64,000 nucleotides of DNA from Lojkania enalia (taxonomy: Eukaryota; Ascomycota; Dothideomycetes; Pleosporales), in the NCBI GenBank assembly GCA_010094045.1, contig ML986630.1, forward strand, positions 214,516-278,515, in the 5' to 3' direction. The stretch's first letter is position 1, and the number at the start of each line of letters is the position of its first letter. The position numbers were made by a program, and so were the translations under genes. Below the pieces are notes generated by a model. It was not told where the DNA came from. It made no database searches and saw nothing but the letters and a program-made list of their open reading frames with translations. Of this stretch, positions 45,790 to 57,892 are shown piece by piece.

Positions 45790-47010
45790 ATCAGTAGCAT
45801 TTTAATAGTAGATAGTGTCGTATCTTTAAGGTCGAGTTTTTAGACAGGGAGAGCTGGGCTGTACGTATCCCCTTGCACCTATAGACCAATTCCTAGGATA
45901 CTATTATTAACGTTCTACGCGACGAACAGGTCGTGCTTTAAGAGATTAGTAGGACTACCTTCGCCTGGGCTCTAAAACTCTATAGATCGAGCTTTAAATT
46001 TAACAACCCTATTAGCTTCCCGTTTCTTACCCTGTTATGGATTAAAGGCTCCCCTCTCACCTAGACTGTAGATTATCTACTAAGACCAGTTCGGGATAAG
46101 GTGCTCGCTTAAATCGCCGAGATACAGAGGTCTCTTATCAAGTATATATAAGATAGTAATAGTATATTTAGCTAGAACTAAGTCTTTTATTCTAATCCGG
46201 ATATATATACTTACTACTGCTTATTGTAGGGGGCTCTACTACCAAGTACTTTTCGAGAGTTATAGATAATAAGATTACCCGTGTTCGCAATGGCCGCCTC
46301 TCTAATATAACTAAGTAGGACTGTCTCGATTAGAAAAGCCTTCTCTCTCGTATCCTTTACTCTAAACTAGAGAATACGCTCTTTACTATAGATTATAGTA
46401 ATCTATCGCTGTTAAATATTCTAGTCAACTCGGACTATAATATTACCGGGTAAGCAGGCTTCCTTTAAAATTATTATCCTATCCCTCTCCCTAGGATAAA
46501 ATTGTAAATTACTAACTTCTTCCCTATTAAGTATTATCGATTGGGGTTTCGCTTTAATAGTTCTCCTCCAGCTAGCCGGCCGTATACCTTACTTCCTCCA
46601 GCTATCTAAGCTTACCCTACCTCCCGACGTAATACTCTAAGAAGACTAAAAGACCTATATTACCTCTTTTAAGTTTTAATCTTTAACGTCGCAAGTCGCA
46701 TTTTAGATCTTGCTTATCTACTCGCCCGATAATATTAACTTCCGCTATTACTACCTAGAGTCACTTATTAGTAAGGGTATATACTTTATACTAGCTCGTT
46801 TTAGATGGAAGCTGCCTAAGCAGGAGCGGTCTAAAGCAGTATATTAGGGCTCCTCTTAGTACGAGCGGCTACGCCAAGCTTTTTCAGCGTTTATATTTTA
46901 TATACTAGTCTATAGATAGAAGAGGAGCGTTAAGAAATTATAAATTAAAAGAGAATAGGTTAGCTTCTACTCTACGGCCTCGCTTCTTCTATAGTTTGTC
47001 TTGTCATCAC
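45790..47010 (+). pseudogene. APH-type phosphotransferase (fungal), RIP-decayed
   Basis: One + frame is recognisable as a fungal aminoglycoside-phosphotransferase-family protein. Landmarks are C-R-I-F-K-V-E-F at 45,819, W/A-V-R-I-P near 45,865, F-A-W-A-L-K-L-Y near 45,962, L-T-L-L-W-I-K-G-S-P-L near 46,030, and V-R-N-G-R-L near 46,280. The catalytic loop (family H-G-D-L-S-P-x-N) is decayed to Y-S-N-L-S-L-L-N near 46,395. After an intron the Mg-binding region reads I-I-D-W-G-F at about 46,532-46,552, which differs from the + frame before it only by the intron. Substrates of these fungal relatives are unknown. The start is unclear; an ATG at 45674 lies in a different frame and would need an intron. 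Many TAG/TAA stops make it non-functional. Confidence 0.75.
46450..46531 (+). other. Preserved intron in the phosphotransferase pseudogene
   Basis: 82 bases with GTAAGC donor, ACTAAC branch site (46,511) and AG end. Splicing joins ...T-G to I-I-D-W-G-F in phase (GG plus T), which matches the protein family. A typical short fungal intron. Confidence 0.7.
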
Positions 47011-47750
47011 CTCTAACCAACTTAAATTAGAACTAATCTATATATATAGGCTAATTTATCAGTAATAACTTAATCCTTTTAAATAGACATCTAAAGAATA
47101 TTGTTCCGGAATATATTATTAATAAAGAGGTTGAGGTTTTCTTAAGTTTCATCCGGAGGATACTATACTAGCTCCCGGAGGAGCAGGCGACGGCTAAGAA
47201 GTTGTAGAATCATCCGTAGCTTAATCTTACTAGAGAATAAATAAGTAGGTAAATAGCTTAGTTAGGTACCTATAGAATATTAGTAGTCTAAAATTACTTT
47301 TTATAACTTCTATTTAAAATATCTACTAGACTATAACTGGGTAAATATTATTATTTTATATATAGAGGTGTTCTAACTAATATATAGAATTCTCGTATAT
47401 GGTATACGTACTAGTATAATAGACATAGATACGGAACTAAATTTCAGGAAACAGAACAACCAAGTAAAATATAAAAAGCTGACGTAACTTTGTTTATAGC
47501 TTATATATCCTAAAATAGGACGGGTTAGGGTAAATAACTAATTAAATCAAATTAAATCGCTCCGTATAAAAGGGGTTATCGTAAAAGATACAATAAAAGC
47601 GAGAAACTCAGATTTTTAAAACTATAAGACAACTATTATCTAAATATATCTGCTAGTAGTATTATTATAAACAGTTAGAAATACTTCTTACGAGAAGAGG
47701 GTAAAGAAAGCTAAATAACAACTAATAGAGACCGTTTTACCCTTAGCGCT
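47010..47750. other. Stop-rich spacer, nothing assigned
   Basis: AT-rich, with no family signature on either strand. It separates the + strand phosphotransferase remnant from the convergent minus-strand DUF7924-like remnant. Confidence 0.4.
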
Positions 47751-47759
47751 TGCTATTTA

Positions 47760-49330
47760 GAGCATTTCTTCTCAGCTTCTTCGATATACCTTATCTAGTA
47801 AATAAGATGTTAGGGGTTATATCTCTTGCGTTAGTAATAGCTGACTAACTACTACACTCCTCTAATAAAGACTCTAGCTCTGTAAATAATCGTGAGAGAT
47901 AATAACTCTCTAAGTCTTATAAAAGTCTGGATTCTTCTAGAAGCAGCGGGACTTTAAAGTTGAAATCGGAAGAGAGCTCGTTAATAATAGAGCGAATCCT
48001 ATCCAAGTGTTTTAGTATCTATATATTATAGACGTTCTTGGTGAATGTATATACCGACTACTTCTCTTTACTATCCAGTTCTATAAAGTTAAACTTGCGG
48101 ATGGAGTGATAATAAATAGTAGTATCTTTTCCCTTAATTATAGGGTAGTAATTATAGATTCTTACTAAAGCGTGGTTGTAAGAGATGGAGAAAGCTAGGA
48201 TATTCCGGTGAAGTTCATTCTCGCGCTTTACGAGCCGGAAAAGCTTAATAATAGCCCTAACCGCGAGAGTTATACTATAAGCATTCTACTAGTCTACGAC
48301 ATTAAGTACTACAGCACCGCATTTTACTTTATACGTTAGGAACAGGAAGTATATATAGTACGTAGCTATAAAGAGAGATATATCTATAATATCGCCTAAA
48401 ATAGGTTTTATTTTAGATAGTTGTTCTTCTGTAAATGCGGTTTACTTAAGTCCTATAGTATAGTTAGGCTGGGGACGAGGCTTAAGGAGGGGGATAGAAT
48501 TATTCCAGCCTTCGTTAACACTTTCGATTAAGCATTTGAGATGTTTAGCGCTATATACGGCTAAGAACTAGGTAGAAGAGACGATTAACTAAGTAATATC
48601 TTAAATAACTTTAGCTTCGTTCCTATTCTATATTATTTTACAAGTATCCTCGAAAAAAGTATTATAAAATATAGAATCCTCGGGAACTAGTTATTTCGCC
48701 TCTAGTAGGGTCTAGTATAAGTCCTTACTTTCCTTAGTAACACCATCTTCTTTTTCTCCCACGTATCTGCCTATATAGCTCCCTTTTGTCTTAAGTAGAA
48801 TTTCGTAACGCGTATCTTAGTATAGTATACTCTTCTCCTCCCTTAGCTTTTAGTTGCTGGGTGTAGTAGAGCTAGCTATAAGAGAACCCGGTTCCGATCG
48901 TTTGCGGCGAAGGGAAGGTATTAACTTCCTCCTTATAAGCAGATAACTTATTGTATTATCCAGCTTAAAGTATTTCTTAGGCTAAGTTTGTTCCCTCTAC
49001 TAATAATTAATAGGATTGAGTAGCGACTTGTTGCCGCAAACTAATACTTCTTTACTAGCCTGTATCTTAACAGTAAAGTCTGTAGATATCTATAGTCGCT
49101 TTTAAAGGGGGGCGGTATTATCGACTAGATGTTCGATTTTATAGGTTCGCTTTTAATATATAGATTATAGAGTAGTTAACTAGCCCTATAGAAGTTTAGC
49201 TTAAGTTAATCCGCAGTAGAGCCGGATAAAATTAATATACTTCTTAATATAGAGTTTTATTTACTAAAAGAGAATATTAGTACTTAATATACTTATTATA
49301 CTCTAGATTTAGACGTACGCTTCTATGGAT
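47760..49330 (-). pseudogene. DUF7924-like fungal protein, RIP-decayed
   Basis: Minus-strand frame with strong resemblance to a widespread fungus-specific protein that I recall as DUF7924 (the name is from memory). Landmarks: Y-V-G-E-K-E-D-G near 48,760, H-L-K-C-L-I-E-S-V-N-E-G-W at about 48,535, P-R-P-Q-P-x-Y near 48,475, F-L-T-Y-K-V-K-C-G-A near 48,340, L-A-V-R-A-I-I-K-L-F-R-L-V-K-R near 48,265, E-L-H-R-N-I-L-A-F-S-I-S-Y near 48,210, K-D-T-T near 48,125 and F-T-K-N-V-Y near 48,040. The Ser/Arg-rich N-terminal part reaches at least 49,330. Stops follow the RIP-like pattern. A nuclease-like fold has been suggested for some such proteins, but I cannot confirm that here. Confidence 0.7.
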
Positions 49331-51862
49331 AGGTCTCTGCGCTTTTACTTTGCTAACACTTTAAGGATATTTCCCTACTAATAAGTCAGCGGTAGGCATT
49401 TGGTTGTAGAATTAGCGAAAGGTCTACCTTTATATATAGACTATTGCCGCCTGTCCTTTTAGGCAGCTAACTTTTCGCGATAACTAGCTATATTAATTGG
49501 TAGTTACGGGGGAAGAAAGATATCTTTATATTGCCGCCGTATTTAAAGCTAGTAGAAGGATGTAGAAGGTAGAAACTTGGTCAAGTAGGGGGCTGGAAGG
49601 CCGAAGGCTTAGAGAATGCAAAGACTAACACCTATTAGGTATAGCGTGAAAGAGTACTTAGTAATAATAACTTATTTAGCTTTAGCCTTAAATATTATCA
49701 GCAGCTTAAGAATACTTTCAACCTTATTAATATTTAATTATAATATACGGCCTGTTAGTATATAGAGGAGGATTATAGTTATTATAAAATTAGGGTTAAA
49801 ATAGTAACACAATCATCACGACTTTGCGACTGTATTATAGCGGGTTATTCTAGCTATACTCTTAAATACTATATATTTAGACTTACAATTTCCCAAATAA
49901 CAGACTATATTACTAGTATTAGAGACTCTCTAGAACTTGATCCTATTCTAACTCGGGTAACCCTGACTTTAATACCTACGGAAATTCTATTATTCGATTT
50001 CCCAGTCCCTTAAGTAGTTACGGATGTATTTTCTAAGCACTAGATCTATTTAGATTCTAAGAAGCAGTTTACTATACTATACTCTTACCTATAGTAATTC
50101 TAACTACTATATTAAGATTCCCTTTATATATAAGAAACGGTGTTCCCTCTAATCCTAATTACCTCAGCAGTTCGAGTCTTCGCGTAATAGTACCGTAGAA
50201 GTAGTATTATCGAAGCTGAGTTTATACCTTATAGTTAACTTTGTATCTAATATTAATTGTTCGGTATATATTAGGCTCGTATAGTCTAATTCGGGCTCCT
50301 TTATTTATTAAACCGTCTCTACGTAACTTTAGTTCGTTCAGTTAATCTATAAAGGCTGCCTAATCTACTTATACTCTATTAAAACTATAATTTAGCTCCA
50401 TCCTCTTAAGTTATAAGGGTTAGCTCCGTCTAATTACGCCTAGTTATCCTCTATTTTATATAAATCCTTCAGTGTTGCTGGGTCTAAATAATACTATTAT
50501 TAAGCAATCTAGTCTAGTACTATAGCTCTATCGGGCACGCTCGTATGAATTCGCTCTACTTAATTACTACTAGAGAGTAGAGCTGTTTAATCCTATTATT
50601 GTATTTATTACTAATACTATAACTACTATCGCCGAGCCATATTCGCATAAATTCTACGCCGCTCTACTAGCCTGTTAAGGCCAGCACTGTCTTACTATAG
50701 CTTAACTCTACCCTCTTATAAAAGGCCGATGCCTCTAATCGCAACCGTTTCTCTCTACTTAGAATAGATCCGTACGCTAATTACTCACCCTAGAGTACTA
50801 CTATTTGTTATATCTAATCCTATAGCTATCTATTAATTGCGTTTATATAAATTTGCTATACTTAATTAGCTTCTATATATTAGATGTATCCAACCCTACT
50901 CTAATATATACTATCCAGGTTAGGTTTATATAACCTGGCTCTAGGTTGATTATACCAGCGTAAGAACATCCCTATATTATTCTTATCTAGAGCTCAACTC
51001 TACTCTATACTATCCTACTAGCCTGTTAAAGCTGACAGTATCTTACTATAATTCAGCTCCGTCTGCGAAGGCCAGCGCTCTCTAATTACAACTGTTACTC
51101 TCTATTTAATATAGATCTTCTACCGCTCGCTTAGCTTAAAGAAAACCTTAATTTACTAACCCGCCGCTATCCTTTACCAACTATATATATAGGTTTTACT
51201 GTCGCTTAGCCGGAGGTGATTACTTAGCTGTTACAGCAGGTAGGGTAGGCCGATAGTAGTCTTCTATCTAGGGACTCGCCCTTAAGTTACTTATAAGGAC
51301 TGAGGGATTTAATTCTTGGCCAACGGTATTATTAGATTTACTTTAGTATTAGAGCCCTTCTATTTTGCGGTTACGCCGGGCGTAAAATAGTATAGGAAAC
51401 AATCTATACTAAACTATCCAGTCGTTAGTAGGAGAACTATAAGAAAACTAAACACTAATAATAAAAGTAAATACAGTATAATAGTCGCATGTTTTCGCTC
51501 TATAATTTCTAGAATACTATCTATACGGATGAGAAGTTGCGTTTACAAAGGATAGAGGCAGTTTCTAGAAACTTTTCGTGAGGTGTAGTCGATTTTAGTT
51601 ACCCTTACTTAGAGGATTCGCGATTAGGTAAGAACAGCTGGCTTTAAGGGGTCTAAAACAGCCCCCTAGCTTACGCTGCGTAGCCTCCGCTTAGTCTACT
51701 AAGCCTTAACTTAGGTTCGCTCACGCTCGACTCAGGTTAAAGCGGTAGTTGCTTAGGTTGGCGGCTATAACTAGAACCAGTTGTATAAGAGAAGTTTGAC
51801 TGTCTCTATAGGTATTTTAGCTCTACTACTCTATTTATTATTACTATACTATAATCTATTAT
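49330..51862. other. Decayed repeat-rich stretch without assigned genes
   Basis: No protein family recognised. It contains a diverged direct repeat (50664 and 51015 copies) and short GC-richer patches near 51,640-51,780 with several AGGTT/GCTTAG motifs. It may be an old non-coding or unclassified transposon. Confidence 0.35.
50664..51128 (+). repeat. Diverged direct repeat of about 115 bp, 351 bp apart
   Basis: Copies at about 50664-50778 and 51015-51128 both start CTACTAGCCTGTTAA and share ATCTTACTATA/GTCTTACTATA, CTCTAAT and TCTCTAC blocks. Differences are mostly transitions, with small indels. Sequence between the copies is unrelated to any recognised gene. Confidence 0.5.
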
Positions 51863-51867
51863 ACTAG

Positions 51868-52170
51868 TATTACGGACGCTTATACATAGTTGGTTAATCG
51901 TACTTTAAGCAGTTAACTCTATTACTATATACTACGTATAAATATTAAAATATTATATAAAGAATAGAGATATCTATATTATATAGGTTTTTATAGGAGC
52001 TAGGTCTATACTACTATACAGGCTAGCTGGGTTAGCAAAACCTTCCTCTATTATAGTTACGATAAGTCGGTTATATTCTAGCTAGCAGCTAATAGCTATT
52101 ACTAGCAGCTAGTTTAAGTATTATAGTAAGAGTAGTATAGGTGTAGAGGTGTTGTGGTATTACTATAATA
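51868..52170 (-). repeat. Gypsy 3' LTR, 303 bp
   Basis: Termini derive from TGTTACGG and CCGTAACA; here they read TATTACGG and end CTATAATA, consistent with G-to-A/C-to-T. It aligns over its full length with 57585-57887, nearly all differences being transitions. Confidence 0.85.
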
Positions 52171-52186
52171 GTACCCCCCTCTTAGT
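52171..52186 (-). other. Gypsy polypurine tract
   Basis: On the minus strand AAGAGGGGGGTAC lies directly upstream of the 3' LTR, the correct place for plus-strand priming. Confidence 0.7.
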
Positions 52187-52307
52187 TATAAGCTCCTATA
52201 AGTTAGGTCTTTATATTATATTTAGGTTATTTATAATTAAATAGTAGTTATTAATACTAGTATTAGTTAAGGTTATAGGCGTATTAGCGCAATTAGTTAT
52301 TATTATA

Positions 52308-52423
52308 TAGTAGTACTATACTAAAGATTAGGTTAGGTTGTAGATATATTAGCGCGACTAGTAGTTAATAGTAGTACTATATTAGGGGTTAGATCGGTTT
52401 AGTTTATATAGTAGTACTATACT
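52308..52423 (+). repeat. TAGTAGTACTATA direct repeats in gypsy 3' region
   Basis: The motif recurs near 52308, 52369 and 52409, each copy followed by a similar GATTAG/GGTTAG stretch, between the last gypsy codons and the polypurine tract. It looks like a tandem array in the untranslated region. Confidence 0.5.
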
Positions 52424-52559
52424 AGAGATTAGTAGTAGTATTATTACTAGTATTATATTAGTATAGTATTATTATAGGCGTCTAGAAATATACTTAAATT
52501 AGACCCTAGCACCTAATTAAAAATCTAAACGTAATATTATATTTAAGTCTTATTTATTT

Positions 52560-55500
52560 AGGTTTCTAATATAGTAATCTTCTACAGTAGTTGTTTTAGT
52601 AAAGTTATTAGCTAGGTACTATTCTAGGTTATAATAGCTAGTCTACTCAACTAGGTATTTATACTAGCGTTTCTATTAGTTATAGTAGAGGTCTTCTATT
52701 TACTTAATAAGATATTTTAATTTTCTATTAATCTTAATAGGTTTAGGGTTGTATATTTATTAACTAAATAAGTAGTTAAACGACTTAGGTACTAACTATA
52801 ATAGTAATATATAGAATATAGGATATATTTTAGCTAATTCGGGTAGCTTTAGTCTATAAATATATAAGGATACCTTTATAATAACCTTATAGGGGCCTAT
52901 ATTCTTCTAATTAAATTTTTTCGATAGTCTTTATATATATATATTTCTAGCGTCTAGCTAGACTAGATTATTAATCTAGTAGTTAGGGGCTAGTACGCGC
53001 TTATAGTTAATATACTCTTATTAAAACGCTTATATTTAGGTAAGTTCTTCTCTAATATACTTTATAATATTCTTTATCTTATTAACTAGTCTATTAGCTT
53101 TCTAGGCTATTAGGGACTGTTTTAGCGGTTAATAGATCTTTATAGGCGGCTTAAAGTCTATTTAAGGGTGCTAGCTAAAGTAGGCTAGAAATAGGGAGAC
53201 TTTTATTAATTTAGACACTATATTATTTACTTTAAACTGCGCTATTAGCAGCTATTTAACCTAGTTATCTTATTTATAGCTAGTATAGGCTTAGAGAACT
53301 TATTCTATTACTGCGTTAGCGTTCTCTATCTAACTATTAGTCTCTAGATAGAAGCTGGTTAATATATATATATTAATTTATAGCTGTCTATAGAGCTCTT
53401 AGTAGAAGGTAGAGATAAACTATATTCTACAGTCAAACGTAATAGTATATAGCAGTTTATAATAAACCTATATATAGCGACGGAATAGTTAGATAATATT
53501 AGGAGCTTCGATTCTTGCGTATAGTATCAGGTGTCTATACTTGCTAAGCCTATTAACTACTACTATAATATTTATATAACCTTCTAATTCTAGTAGATTA
53601 GTTATAAAGTCTATAGAGATGTCTTAAAACCTTCGTTTAGGTATAAGCAACGGTTTTAGTAATCTATAGTACTTTTCTCTAAAAGCCTTACTTCTTTAAT
53701 ATATATAATAATAGCCTATATATTATTATACCGAGTTAAATATCTTTAACTAATAGTACTCGCGCTGGACTAGTTCTAAAGTCATTTCTTAACTAGAGTA
53801 TCTACTAGACAGCGAGTTATAGACAGCTTATAGTAGCTTAAGCTTTAGCTTATTATAGTCTAGTACTATAAGTTGATTTTAGTAGTATAGTCGGTTATTA
53901 TACTTTTTATAGTTAGCTAGAGTTAGGAGCTTAGATTAATAGGCTCCTTCTTTTAGTAGCTTTAGGGTATCTTAGATTAGATTATCGTTCGAGTATTCTT
54001 CGTCGATAATCTCTATAATTAATTAGCCTACTTCTATCTATTAGAATAGTTTAGTACGAAGTAATATCTATTAACAACTTCTATAGGCCTCTTCTTATAT
54101 AAGCTCGTTCTATAACCTCTAAGTTAAGGTATTAGGTTTCTCTCTAAGTTTTCTAGGTTGGTACGTAATACTAAAGTTAAACCTTAATAGATATTCTAAC
54201 TAATAGGCCTATTAGTAGCTTAGCTACTTCGTTATTATAAAGTACTATAAGTTCTTATAATCGCTTAGCACTTTTATAGGAAATGCTACGCCTTTTAATT
54301 TAGGCCTCTATTACTTAAAATATTAGATAATCGCGAGCAGTTTCTTATTATATATTTTATAGTTACTTTTAGCAGAGTTTATATACTTAGAGAAGTAGGT
54401 AATAGGTCTTAGTTTACCGTTAGCGCCTCTCTAGGATAGTATACTAACTGTTATAAAGTTAGACGTGTTAGCTTCTACTACTATTAGTAGTTTAGAGTTA
54501 AAGTATTAGAGAATTAGTATAGAGATAAAGGTATCCTTTAGGTAGTTAAAGGAATATTAATAGCTATTATTCTAGTCGAATTAAGTGTTCTTCTTAGTTA
54601 GGGCTACTAAGGGGGAGATTTTCTATAAGAAGTTGCTAATAAATTGTTGGTAGAAGTTTACAAAGCTTATAAAGGCTTAAATATCTTTTATATTCTTAGA
54701 GTATTCTTAGTTAATAATTATCTCTACCTTTTTTAGGTCTATACGGATCTCTTCTATAATAATTATATACCCTAAGTAGGTTACTTCTAACTAGTAGAAC
54801 TTATACTTATCTATATTAAACTATAGACTATTTACTCTTAAGGCTTTAAAGACTAGCTAGATATACTACTTATAATCCTTTAAATTCTTACTAAATATTA
54901 GAATATTATTAATATAGGTAGTATAGAATATATTAAAATATAGTCTTAGTATATTATTTATAAAGTACTAGAATATACTTAAAGTATTAGCTAGGCTAAA
55001 GGGTATTATTAGGTATTTAAACAGCCCGTAGCGTATATAAAAGGTAGTCTTCTATTTATCTCCTTTAGCAAACCTTAGCTTATTAAATACGGTAATAATA
55101 TTAAGTTTTATATAGTACTTAGTCTTACTAAATTAGGTTAATATTTTTTAGATTAGTAGAATTAGGTATTAGTTCTTAATAGTAATAGTATTTAGGGCTC
55201 TATAGTTTATATAGAATTAAAGACCACCTCTAGATTTCTTTATAAAAATTATGAGTATAGCTACTAGTAATAAACTTACTCTAATAAATCCCTTAGATAA
55301 GTTCTTATTAAGGTACTTCTTTAATACCTTTAACTCGTTCTAGGATATCTTATAGAGTAGACCGAAGCTGGCTTACTTACTATTCTCTAGTTTAATCTTA
55401 TAATCGTATAGTTATTATTTAAACAGCTTATCTGTATTCTTATATAAGAAGACGGATAATAGATTATAATATTCTTTAGGTACTTTAATAATAGGATTAA

Positions 55501-57300
55501 TATATACCTTTAAGGCTAGAGCTTTATTAATATTAGCTATTAATACAGCGAGGATTTTATAGTTAAGTTACTAGGAGAGTTAGACTAGTAGTATAGCGCC
55601 TATATAATATATATCTAGCTATAGTATAGACTTTAGGTATTTAAGCTTAGATAGGTTTTCTTAACTATAATCTTTATCTAAAGTTAGATTAGTTTTAGTT
55701 TTAAGTTCTTTTAACTAGTATAGTATCTTAAATAGCTAGTAATTATATTAAGTATAGCTTAACAGGCGGAGCTTTAAGCGGCGCTACTTAAGCTTTAAAC
55801 TATATAAGAGTTATAAATTAGTTATTTTAGGATCTCCTTTTATATTAAATTCGAGTAGTTTATAGTCTTCGATAACTATTTAAGTAGCCTATTAGCAGAT
55901 AGTAATACTAGTAGATTATAAATATTAAGTTAAGTATTAGTTAGTAGTAAAGACTAGCTATTTATTCTTATAGTCTAGGTTTATACGATACTTATATATT
56001 TATAGCTATCCTAAAATTAACTAGTATTTTTCTAATATAGTTATATAGAGATATACTATCTCTAAATAGTTTAAGTATTAGAGAGTTAAGGTAATTAAAT
56101 AGGAGATAATCCCCCTATAAAAGACTTCTCTATTAAAGCTAGTTAGATATAGGTTATATAAGAGTCGTATCTTTTAGAGTTTTAGGGTATATACGAGGTC
56201 TCTATAAATATAGCTATAACTAGTAGCCCCAGTATTAATAAGAATATTAATATCTTACTAGACTAGGTCTTAATAGATTAAAAAAGAAGCTAGAATCTAG
56301 TAGTTCTATAACTATTTCTATAGAGGCTAGTTCTATAAATATATAGAGATTTGGTGTAGGTATAGTCCTAAGAGGTAATTTACTTCCGGGATGGACCTTT
56401 TAGCAATATTCTAGTTGGCGAGGCTAGCTATATTTAAGAGTAAGAATAATAGCCTTATCTATAGAATAATAAGCATGTTAAGGATTAGTTAGAGGATTAG
56501 TTGGAGGATCGAGAGTAGGACCTATAAGGTATAGTAGAGCTTTAAGACCCTTAATAGATTAATAGTAGAGGGGCGCTGCATTCTGGCGAAATATATCCCT
56601 TACTACTATACTTATAACAGCGTTTTTCACGGCGGTACCTTTCTTATTTATTAGAGCCTATAAGCATATAGCTAGAAGTATCGAGTTCTATAGTATTCGG
56701 GTCCTTCTAGTAAGTAGTATAATACTTTGGTTATTTGTAGTAGGTGCTAGATAGGTAATATAGGTTAGTATTATATAGGGAAATCAGGTTAGCGTAGTTA
56801 TTTAGGGTGCTAGATATTATAACGCCTATTATAGCACAGCAGAACTTATTAAAGAGAGAACATCGGAGATATATAATTTATCCGGTCTTATTTAGTTTAG
56901 TATCTGCAATCAGGTGTTAGAATTTAGTAAAGTAAGTAAGAAACCTGCTTCAGCCTTACTTTAAGGTCTCTAGCTTACTCTATACTATAGTCTCCTTATT
57001 CCGGTTACTATAAGTAGATTCTAAGAAGGCGACTAAGCTATCTATAGAGTTAATACTCTTATCTATTAATAGGTTAACTAATATTACTAGGTCTTATTCT
57101 AGGCGGGAATAGGTATATAGAAGGCGGGTACGTTTAGTTGGGCATTAGTTAGCGTTTTCTTCTAGTTTATAGTAGAGCTTTCTAATAAAGTATAAAAGCT
57201 CTAAACGTTTACTAGAGAATATTAGAAGGTTAGGTAAATAGTTAGAATAGAAATATAGGTTATATATAGTCTTAAGTAGATTAGGGGTTAATATAGGTAT
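52560..57300 (-). pseudogene. Gypsy Gag-Pol remnants with chromodomain-like end
   Basis: Minus-strand landmarks. Gag CCHC knuckle at 56578-56619: C-x2-Y-x4-Y-x4-C, where Cys and His are replaced by Tyr. RT active site near 54,910: Y-I-N-N-I-L-I-F, both Asp changed to Asn. RNase H: E-A-N-T-S-N-F near 54,470 (family D at the Asn), then R-P-I-T-Y-F-S-K-Y. Integrase: D-I-S-I-D-F-I-T-N-L near 53,600 and V-V-V-N-R-L-S-K, again with Asp-to-Asn. The C-terminal block K-L-K-Y-L-I-K at about 52,720, then an L-V-E stretch and V-E-D-Y-Y, is chromodomain-like with the usual fungal gypsy tail. Stops are abundant, and I did not test whether all domains share one frame. Confidence 0.85.
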
Positions 57301-57584
57301 CTATTTAGAAGCTAGGGTTATAGGCTGAGTCGGGCTAAGGGCGGGTAATAGTTTTATTACTGTTAATATACTAGTAGCTAGTAGAGGAGTAGCTGTTTAG
57401 TAGCTACTAAATTCTCTTCGTATCGCTTTAAGGTCTAACTTATAGCGGTTCTCCTAGATTACTAAAGCCTCTACTAGCATCTTATTCTTCTACTATAAAG
57501 AGTCTAGTTTACCTTAAATCTCTTTAAGTATATTAATAAGCGCGTTCTCGTCTATAGTATATAATAGTAGATAATATAATATAA

Positions 57585-57887
57585 TATTATAGACGCTTAC
57601 GCGTAGTTAATTAATCGTACTTTAAGTAGTTAACTCTATTACTACGTACTACGTGTAAATATTAAAACGTTATATAAAGAATAGAGATATCTATATTATA
57701 TAGGTTTTTATAGGGGCTAGGTCTGTGCTACTATACGGGCTAGCCGGGTTGGTAAAACCTTCCTCTATCATGATTATAACAAGTCGGTTATATTCCAGCT
57801 AGCAGCTAATAGCTGTTGCTAGCAGCTAGTTCGGGTATTATAGTAAGAGTAGTATAGGTGTAGAGGTGTCGCGGTATTACCGTAACA
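57585..57887 (-). repeat. Gypsy 5' LTR, 303 bp
   Basis: Upstream LTR in the element's own orientation. Its outer end CCGTAACA is intact and abuts ACTAG; the inner end is TATTATAG. It carries CTAGCAGCTAATAGCTGTTGCTAGCAG-like internal inverted motifs shared with the other LTR. Confidence 0.85.
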
Positions 57888-57892
57888 ACTAG

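Larger units (their letters stand above)
51868..57887 (-). mobile_element. Complete Ty3/gypsy LTR retrotransposon
   Basis: 6,020 bp with two 303-bp LTRs and a perfect 5-bp target duplication ACTAG (51863-51867 and 57888-57892). On the minus strand the order is Gag with CCHC knuckle, RT, RNase H, integrase, then a chromodomain-like end, the order diagnostic of Ty3/gypsy. Heavily RIP-like decayed throughout. Confidence 0.9.
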
